This document shows positions 6,529 to 11,513 of a stretch of DNA of 11,513 nt, one piece after another. The notes under the pieces are model-generated. The model was not told the origin of the DNA. It searched no databases and saw nothing but the letters and a program-made list of their open reading frames with translations. Origin of the DNA: Gemmatimonadota bacterium. GTDB taxonomy: Bacteria > Latescibacterota > UBA2968 > UBA8231. Numbering within the stretch: the stretch's first letter is position 1; every line of letters begins with the position of its first letter. The stretch is taken from positions 1-11,513 of the forward strand of contig JAPOYQ010000564.1 in assembly GCA_026706505.1 (NCBI GenBank). Direction: 5' to 3'. The position numbers and the translations under genes are program-made.

Positions 6529-7659
6529 CTAAACCACTTGGCCGCCGCGGATGGTGGCCACCGGCTCCCAACAGCCGCCGGGCCGTTCCTCGCCGTTGAC
6601 ATCGCGCAGGGGTAGGGCCTCCTCGTTCCAGCGCAGCACTGCCAAGTCGGCGCAAGCGCCCGGAGCCAAGGTGCCGACTTCACCTTTTAGGCCCAGCACC
6701 TCGGCGGAGTGGACCGTGGCGCGGGCGAATACATCTGCTTCGTCCATGCCGGCGGCGATGAGTTTGGACATCGTGCGGGGCAGATCGTGCTGGGGGCGGC
6801 TGTCAACGTGGCGGTTGTACTGGTCGGTCGAAACCGTATCGACGAGGAAACCCTCGGCAATGGTCGCCTCGGCAATGGGAAAGCTGAAGGAGTTCATGCC
6901 GTGGCCCAAGTCGAAGAGGACGCCGCGCTGGCGAGCTTCCCATACGTCGTCGGCAATGCGGTCGCCGTCCATCAGGTTTTCGGGCAGGGCATTGAGGGAG
7001 TAGGTCACCACGTCGCCGGGGCGCAACAGGGGGAGTTGTTCGCGGCGAGGCCAATCGGGTTTGAGACGGGTGCCCACCAGCAGTGGTTTACCGCTCAATT
7101 CCGCGGCCTCCAGCCCGGCGGCCATAATGGGGCGCGGGTCGAGGCCGTCGGCGCAGGCCCCGCCGGTGACGGTGACGGCAATGCCCCAAATGCTGCGGTC
7201 GTCCGCGACAATGGCGTCGGCGCAGGCTTGGGCATCGGCGTCGGCTAGGTCGTTGAAGCAGCGCACGGGGTGCGTCTCGCCGCGTTTGCACAGGTTGATG
7301 GCTAGGAGTACGCGGGTACGCGAGGCCTCGATCACGGTGCGGCGGTAGTCGTCTATGTTCAGAGCCCCGGCATCGCCTTGGGACATGACGGTGGTGACCC
7401 CGTGCGGCAAAAAGTGGATGTCTGGGTCGATGCCGAAGCGCGATTGGCCACGGGCCGGATGGGCGTGTAGATCGACTAGGCCGGGCAGCAGCAAGGCGTC
7501 GGGAAAGTCGAGCACGGTGTGGGCGGGTTCCTCGATGTCGGGGCCGGAGGCGACAATGCGGTCGCCGCGAATGGCGACTGCGCCGGGGCCATCGAGGCCG
7601 CTATCAGAGCAGAAGAGGCGCGGGGCGCGCACCAACAGGTCGTAGGGTTGTTCGGTCAA
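6529..7659 (-). CDS. Amidohydrolase-superfamily protein (COG3964-like) with an altered metal site
   Basis: This is a 376-residue protein with the composite beta-sandwich and TIM-barrel layout of cyclic amidohydrolases. H65 and H67 in DLHAHP are the strand-1 metal ligands, and D279 in VSTDQYN is the strand-8 Asp. Other blocks match the COG3964 (EF0837-like) amidohydrolase/deacetylase group: GIDPDIHFLPHGVTTV at 76-91, FDLGHGMNSFSFP at 249-261 and DLPRTMSKLIAAGM at 292-305. The usual bridging Lys and the strand-5 and strand-6 His appear replaced by A161, G196 and Y220, so the metal site is reduced or the chemistry differs. The start is a TTG at 7659, only 3 nt after the upstream stop, without a clear Shine-Dalgarno. 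It is chosen because the conserved opening YDLLVR begins at residue 6, and coupling to the upstream gene is likely. It probably opens or deacylates the compound that the next gene, an aldolase, cleaves. Confidence 0.85.
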   Translation of the reverse strand: MTEQPYDLLVRAPRLFCSDSGLDGPGAVAIRGDRIVASGPDIEEPAHTVLDFPDALLLPGLVDLHAHPARGQSRFGIDPDIHFLPHGVTTVMSQGDAGALNIDDYRRTVIEASRTRVLLAINLCKRGETHPVRCFNDLADADAQACADAIVADDRSIWGIAVTVTGGACADGLDPRPIMAAGLEAAELSGKPLLVGTRLKPDWPRREQLPLLRPGDVVTYSLNALPENLMDGDRIADDVWEARQRGVLFDLGHGMNSFSFPIAEATIAEGFLVDTVSTDQYNRHVDSRPQHDLPRTMSKLIAAGMDEADVFARATVHSAEVLGLKGEVGTLAPGACADLAVLRWNEEALPLRDVNGEERPGGCWEPVATIRGGQVV

Positions 7660-7662
7660 TTT

Positions 7663-10014
7663 TCAGTACGCCACGGCGATGGTGCGGAACGCAGTGTCAT
7701 TGCCGGCATCGGCATCCAGATTGACACGCAGGACGTACAGGCCGGGGGCGGCGCTCGCTCCGTCGGCGTCGCGGCCATCCCAGGTGAAGAGGCGTTGCGA
7801 GCCTTCGGCGCTTGGGGTGAGGACTGCTACTTGGCGTCCGGCTAGGTCGAAAACTTCTACCTGTGGCTCAGTGCCCTCGACTTTGAAGGCGACAAATCGC
7901 ACCTCTAGTTGGTCGTTGATGCCGTCGCCGTTGGGGGTTACGGTCGTAGAGGCTAGTTGCAGGTCGCTGATGAGCTGGCCGCTGTCGGTCAGTTCGGGCA
8001 ACATGACGATATTGGAGCGGCGCTCGGCCGCCTCGACCGACTGCCACAGGCCCGGTGCTTCGCTCGATCCGAGGTCGAGAGTAAAGACGGTGGCGTTTTG
8101 CAGTAGGCGGGTCGTGAAACTCACTTGCAGCGAATCGCCGGAAATCACCTGCGGCAACGCGATGAGCAGCGAGTCGGCCTGCATGTCCAAGGTGGCCGGA
8201 ACGACCGGTTCTGCGCCGACCATTATCGACACGCTCTGGAGGTCAACCGGCTCGGGGACGGTGAAGCGCATTAGGTCAAAGCCGCTGTCGAGTTCGTCGG
8301 TCTCGGGCCAGAGGGTGTAGGTAAAGTGCGTGTCTTGGTTGGGGCTGGCCTCGCGGGGAGCGACGCTGCCGCGCGCGCCTTGGACTAAGGCGTTTTCGTA
8401 TTCGACGGAGACTGAATTGACGGTCGGGGCAATAGCTGGATCGTCGGTGGAGAGGATCATCTCCAGCAGCATGAAGCGGCGGGGGCTGTCCGACTTGAAG
8501 GACTCGCCGGAAAACTGGTACACATTGCTCCAGGTGTCCCAGTCCTCGCCGACGACCAGCGTGGTGTCGATGGGACCGCGCAACACTTTGGGCGAACTCG
8601 TCCATTTTTCTTCGGTGATTTCTTCGCCGAGCTTATTGTGGAACGTAAAGACCGGTGCCAGCGCGTTGCCCGAACGCGAGCGCAGTTGCATTCTGGTGCC
8701 CGGAGGCAAGTCGGCGTCCCAGTGCAGGGCCTTGATGACTTTGGGACGCCCGTCGCCGGCTACCTCGCCGAGATTGATAAAGGCCGACTGCAACTCGACT
8801 TGGGCTGGATAACCCGGTGAGAATAGTTGTAACTCACCCCACTTGACGATGCCCCATCCCCGGCAGCTAATTCCGCGCCAGAACAGGTAGCGGGCCTTGC
8901 GCGGCTCGAACAGATAGCGCATGTAAAGCAGGTCGTCGGCGTTGGGGGCCGGATGGGAGAAGACCTCTTCGTAATCGACGTTTTCGGGCACTTCGACGGG
9001 TGGGGCGGTGCCCGTGGCCGGGGTGCCGTCGGAAAAGAGGATGGTGTGTCCTGGCCCAGCCCCAGAGACGGTGAAACCCAATGTGCCTTCGTCTGGCCGC
9101 ATGGAATAGAGGAACATCTCGTCGATAAAGAATGTCGCGCCTAGATCCGCGCGGAACCACGTGCCGCCTTCGGCCCATCCCGACAGATTACCACGGCAGC
9201 CGGTGACGGTATTGTTGGTGTTGAGGTTGGCGTCGAAGAGGTTGGGGGTGGAGCCGGTGCCGTCGCCTTCTCTGAAATTGCCGCGTAGGCTGGTGCCAAT
9301 GGCGATGTTGTCGCCAATGCCGATGACCTCGATCTCGGCGAGGGCGGCGTTGGCGTTTTGCTCTTCGGAAATGATTTGGATGTACTGGATTAACCGGTAG
9401 TGGTTGCGTTCTGCCGGCGTTAGATTCAAATCGAGGTCAAACACTAGCGCGCTGTCGCGACCAGCGTAGCGCAACGGGATGACAATCTCTGATTCGGCGT
9501 TGGGGCGCGTGGTGCGGAAGGCTTGGCGATAGAGAAAGAGGTCATCCGTAGCCGCAATGCGCACGCCGGAGGTAGTGAAGACGCGGAATTGGCGGAACGG
9601 GCGCGCGCCCTCTTGGTCGGGGAATTTCAGGCGAATCTCGCGGGCCAGGGCAGCGCGGCCTAAGTCGATGGTGATAAACCAATCCTCGGGGGCGTCGTCC
9701 GGGCTAGGTTGCCAATAGGTCGTTGGATCGCCGTCGATGGCCAGCGGGGCGTCGGCCTCGTTGGAGCCGGCTTGCCAGAGGCCGCCGGCAACGGCATCGC
9801 CCCGTTTGCGGGTCTCGTGGACGAAGAGGTGGGCATCCGCGACGAGGTTGATGTCCTTGCGGAATTTGACGAGCGAGAGCTGGCCTTGTTCGCCGACTTG
9901 GACCAAGCCGAAGGGCTGTTGCCATTGGGCCCATTCCTCGGCGCTGTCAAAGGAGAGCATTTCAGCCGCGAGTGGGACGGCTAGCACGAGGTAGGCGATG
10001 ATTGCGCGTCGCAT
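7663..10014 (-). CDS. Secreted discoidin-like protein with C-terminal FlgD-type Ig domain
   Basis: The protein has 783 residues. A signal peptide covers about 1-17 (MRRAIIAYLVLAVPLAA). Two discoidin (F5/8 type C)-like segments follow. The first is at about 90-232, with IDGDPTTYW and WFITIDLGRAALAREIRL. The second is at about 256-400, with TWFRADLGATFFIDEMFL and ending GIVKWGELQLF. A beta-rich middle precedes TPNGDGIND at 693-701 and a FlgD-like Ig domain (about 720-783) with WDGRDADG and APGLYVLRV. This tail is common on secreted and surface proteins of FCB-type bacteria; discoidin-like modules bind glycans or stay attached to surfaces. No enzyme motif was found, so a binding or scaffold role is likely. 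The ATG at 10014 has AAGGAGGG 4 nt upstream; the longer frame to 10068 would hide the signal peptide. Its C-terminal half is related to the next upstream gene, so they are tandem paralogs. Confidence 0.86.
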   Translation of the reverse strand: MRRAIIAYLVLAVPLAAEMLSFDSAEEWAQWQQPFGLVQVGEQGQLSLVKFRKDINLVADAHLFVHETRKRGDAVAGGLWQAGSNEADAPLAIDGDPTTYWQPSPDDAPEDWFITIDLGRAALAREIRLKFPDQEGARPFRQFRVFTTSGVRIAATDDLFLYRQAFRTTRPNAESEIVIPLRYAGRDSALVFDLDLNLTPAERNHYRLIQYIQIISEEQNANAALAEIEVIGIGDNIAIGTSLRGNFREGDGTGSTPNLFDANLNTNNTVTGCRGNLSGWAEGGTWFRADLGATFFIDEMFLYSMRPDEGTLGFTVSGAGPGHTILFSDGTPATGTAPPVEVPENVDYEEVFSHPAPNADDLLYMRYLFEPRKARYLFWRGISCRGWGIVKWGELQLFSPGYPAQVELQSAFINLGEVAGDGRPKVIKALHWDADLPPGTRMQLRSRSGNALAPVFTFHNKLGEEITEEKWTSSPKVLRGPIDTTLVVGEDWDTWSNVYQFSGESFKSDSPRRFMLLEMILSTDDPAIAPTVNSVSVEYENALVQGARGSVAPREASPNQDTHFTYTLWPETDELDSGFDLMRFTVPEPVDLQSVSIMVGAEPVVPATLDMQADSLLIALPQVISGDSLQVSFTTRLLQNATVFTLDLGSSEAPGLWQSVEAAERRSNIVMLPELTDSGQLISDLQLASTTVTPNGDGINDQLEVRFVAFKVEGTEPQVEVFDLAGRQVAVLTPSAEGSQRLFTWDGRDADGASAAPGLYVLRVNLDADAGNDTAFRTIAVAY

Positions 10015-10018
10015 CGAA

Positions 10019-10026
10019 CCCTCCTT
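10019..10026 (-). promoter_or_regulatory. Strong Shine-Dalgarno overlapping the upstream stop codon
   Basis: On the minus strand TAAGGAGGG combines the stop of the upstream paralog (10027-10025) with a near-perfect Shine-Dalgarno, and the ATG at 10014 follows the last G by 4 nt. Ribosomes finishing the first protein are thus placed at the start of the second, which supports coupled expression of the two surface proteins. Confidence 0.75.
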
Positions 10027-11513
10027 AGTAGGCGATACCCAAAGGGCGGAGTTGGGGATCGGCGGCAAATTCTGAGCGCAGGTCTAAGGCCACTAGGTAG
10101 AGACCGGGCGGCAGCCTCTGACCTGTTTCATCGCGCCCGTCCCATTGCAGGCTCTGCGGCCCCGCGCTTTGCAAGCCGGCTTCGACGAGGGCTACGCGCC
10201 GTCCGTCGAGGCTATAGACCTCGAGGACGACGGGCACGGTTTCGGGCAGGCGGAACAGCGAATAGGCGATGTGCAGTTCGTCGTTGATGCCGTCGCCGTT
10301 GGGCGTAAAGACCGAAGAGGAAAAAGTCAGGTTCTGGATGAAGGCGGCTGTTTGCCCTGTGGTGCCGAGCACGCGCAGGCTGTTGGTCGAGACGGCCTCG
10401 CCGACATCGGCACCGACTACAGGTTGCGGCAGGATGTCGCGTTCGCTGTCTAGTACCTCGCTCTGGAACGTGGTGGCGAATTCAAATATCTCCGTGCCAA
10501 AGACAATGCGGATTGGCGGATTGTTGGCGCGAGTGATGCGCTCGGGTAGGCGGATGAGCAGGCCCTCGGGTTCTTGGACGACCTCAGCGGGCGCAGTTTC
10601 CGTGCGGCTCTCGCCCAGTTGCAGGCTTTTGAGTTCGGTTTGGTGCCCTGTGTGAATGCGCAACAGGTCGAAGCCGGGTGCATTTACGGCCTCAAAATCG
10701 GCTTGGAGGTCATAGATGAATTCTATGGCTTCGCCGAGGGGGACTTGGGTGATCCCGCTGGCGGGCTGTGGATCGTCTAGGGGAGCCACTTCGCCGCGCA
10801 CGTTGGCGGCCAACAGCGGGGCGGTTTCAAGCCACAGCGAGTCGAGGCGCACGAAGTCGTCGAAGGAATCGCTTTCCATGGTGACGCGGAACTGCAAATG
10901 GGTGCCGTTGCGCAGGTTGATCGGTTGGCCCGATTCGACGAAGGGTGCGGACCAGAAGGTCCAGTTGTCTGAATCGTAGCCGATGGAAGCGCGGATGCCG
11001 GGTTTGGGCTGGCGTTCGGTTAGGTCGGATGAGGAGCCGATGCGCACGAAGCGGGTGCGCAGGGCGTTTTCGTAGTGGTCGCGCGAAACTACCCGCTCCA
11101 GTCCGGTGTCCATGTATTCGTGATAGACGGCCGGGTCGTCGTCTAGGCCAGTGCGCACCTCGACCCTGATCTGGGCCGCCGCGTCGGGGGTTTCCACTGG
11201 GGTCCCATCGACCATGCGGAACTTTGTCGCCTGCCAGAACAGCCGTCCGAAATTCACGGGTTTGCCGAGGTCGGTTATCTTGGTCTTGTAGATGCTCCGC
11301 TGCGGTATTCCTTGGGCAAAGAGTTGGAACTCGCTGATTGTGCCGATGAGGGAGAAGGTGATTTTGCTGATCTTGGCTTGGGCGTCCTCGTCTAGTATCG
11401 AGATAATCCGGCGGTAGCGAAAGAAGCGCAGATACTGGCGGCTGAAGTCGAAGCGGATCTGCGGGGTGAAATTGTTGTCAACATCGGCGATGACGGTGGA
11501 GAGTGGGTTGACA
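10025..11513 (-). CDS. Secreted FlgD-Ig-tailed protein, C-terminal part (runs off right edge)
   Basis: The frame is open from the right edge to a TAA at 10027-10025, giving 495 residues of the C-terminal part. A GTG at 11257 could be taken for a start, but the same frame continues upstream without a stop for 85 codons of well-formed protein (for example QIRFDFSRQYLRFFRYRRI), so the true start is outside the window. The C-terminus carries TPNGDGIND (403-411 of the visible part) and a FlgD-like Ig domain with VYSLDGRRVALVEAG, QWDGRDETG and LPPGLYLVALDL, ending LGIAY. The stretch before it, from RGEVAP through GFDLLRI to the TPNGDGIND motif, parallels the 783-aa neighbour (RGSVAP, GFDLMRF), showing a shared module of about 250 residues. 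It probably acts outside the cell as a binding or structural protein. It is followed after 9 nt by its paralog and heads the visible part of the operon. Confidence 0.83.
   Translation of the reverse strand, partial: VNPLSTVIADVDNNFTPQIRFDFSRQYLRFFRYRRIISILDEDAQAKISKITFSLIGTISEFQLFAQGIPQRSIYKTKITDLGKPVNFGRLFWQATKFRMVDGTPVETPDAAAQIRVEVRTGLDDDPAVYHEYMDTGLERVVSRDHYENALRTRFVRIGSSSDLTERQPKPGIRASIGYDSDNWTFWSAPFVESGQPINLRNGTHLQFRVTMESDSFDDFVRLDSLWLETAPLLAANVRGEVAPLDDPQPASGITQVPLGEAIEFIYDLQADFEAVNAPGFDLLRIHTGHQTELKSLQLGESRTETAPAEVVQEPEGLLIRLPERITRANNPPIRIVFGTEIFEFATTFQSEVLDSERDILPQPVVGADVGEAVSTNSLRVLGTTGQTAAFIQNLTFSSSVFTPNGDGINDELHIAYSLFRLPETVPVVLEVYSLDGRRVALVEAGLQSAGPQSLQWDGRDETGQRLPPGLYLVALDLRSEFAADPQLRPLGIAY

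Noticed and set aside
6709..7248. A 179-codon plus-strand open frame opposite the amidohydrolase
   Set aside because: The amidohydrolase frame has recognisable family blocks throughout this stretch. The opposite frame has no motif, no ribosome site and no domain pattern.
11255..11257. GTG at 11257 as the start of the right-edge protein
   Set aside because: The same frame stays open to the window edge for 85 more codons with sensible beta-rich protein sequence, so the true start lies outside the window.
1..11513. CRISPR array, tRNA or rRNA genes, insertion sequences, retroelements
   Set aside because: No regularly spaced repeats, no tRNA-like cloverleaf or CCA-ended segment, no transposase or reverse transcriptase motifs, and no long terminal inverted repeats were seen on either strand.

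Overview
The window is about 60% G+C, gene-dense and bacterial. It carries ten complete protein genes and two cut by the window edges. The combination of a PhyH-family dioxygenase, an M24 Xaa-Pro-type peptidase, an Asp-box sialidase-like protein, a COG3964-like amidohydrolase and large secreted proteins ending in a FlgD-type Ig domain after a TPNGDGIND motif resembles Latescibacterota, Poribacteria or related uncultured FCB-type lineages. That placement is inferred from gene content alone, because there is no rRNA or other phylogenetic marker here.

Layout. (1) 1-506, minus strand: the N-terminal part of a secreted protein that runs off the left edge. It is divergent from (2) 597-2227, plus strand: a five-Asp-box sialidase-like protein followed 17 nt later by a thioredoxin-type arsenate reductase (ArsC). 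(3) 2224-3462, minus strand: an M24 metallopeptidase whose stop shares the bases TTAG with the arsC stop. (4) 3580-4482, plus strand: a PhyH-like Fe(II)/2-oxoglutarate dioxygenase, divergent from the peptidase across a 117-bp region holding two perfect inverted repeats. (5) 4451-11513, minus strand: a tightly packed run. In transcription order it contains a large secreted protein cut by the right edge, a 783-aa secreted relative, a COG3964-like amidohydrolase, an N-acetylneuraminate lyase/DHDPS-type aldolase, an antitoxin, a RelE/ParE-type toxin and an ALKBH2/3-like AlkB dioxygenase.

How the genes may work together. The minus-strand run has spacers of 3 to 35 nt or overlaps, so it reads as one operon or two stacked ones. 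Its first four genes pair two cell-surface or secreted discoidin/FlgD-Ig proteins with two cytoplasmic enzymes (hydrolase, then aldolase). This suggests capture and breakdown of a sugar-acid-like or amino-sugar-like compound. The sialidase-like gene elsewhere in the window fits the same theme but is not in that operon. The last three genes form a separate module: antitoxin and toxin overlap as ATGA, and toxin and alkB overlap as TGATG. Its toxin-antitoxin part is clearly poorer in G+C than its neighbours, which suggests later acquisition.

The points most worth a second look are the amidohydrolase, which keeps the HxH and the strand-8 Asp but lacks the usual Lys and two His metal ligands; the toxin-antitoxin-AlkB overlap cluster; and the tandem surface-protein paralogs placed directly ahead of catabolic enzymes. 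No RNA genes, CRISPR arrays, insertion sequences or convincing intrinsic terminators were seen. No stretch over 300 bases lacks a gene.
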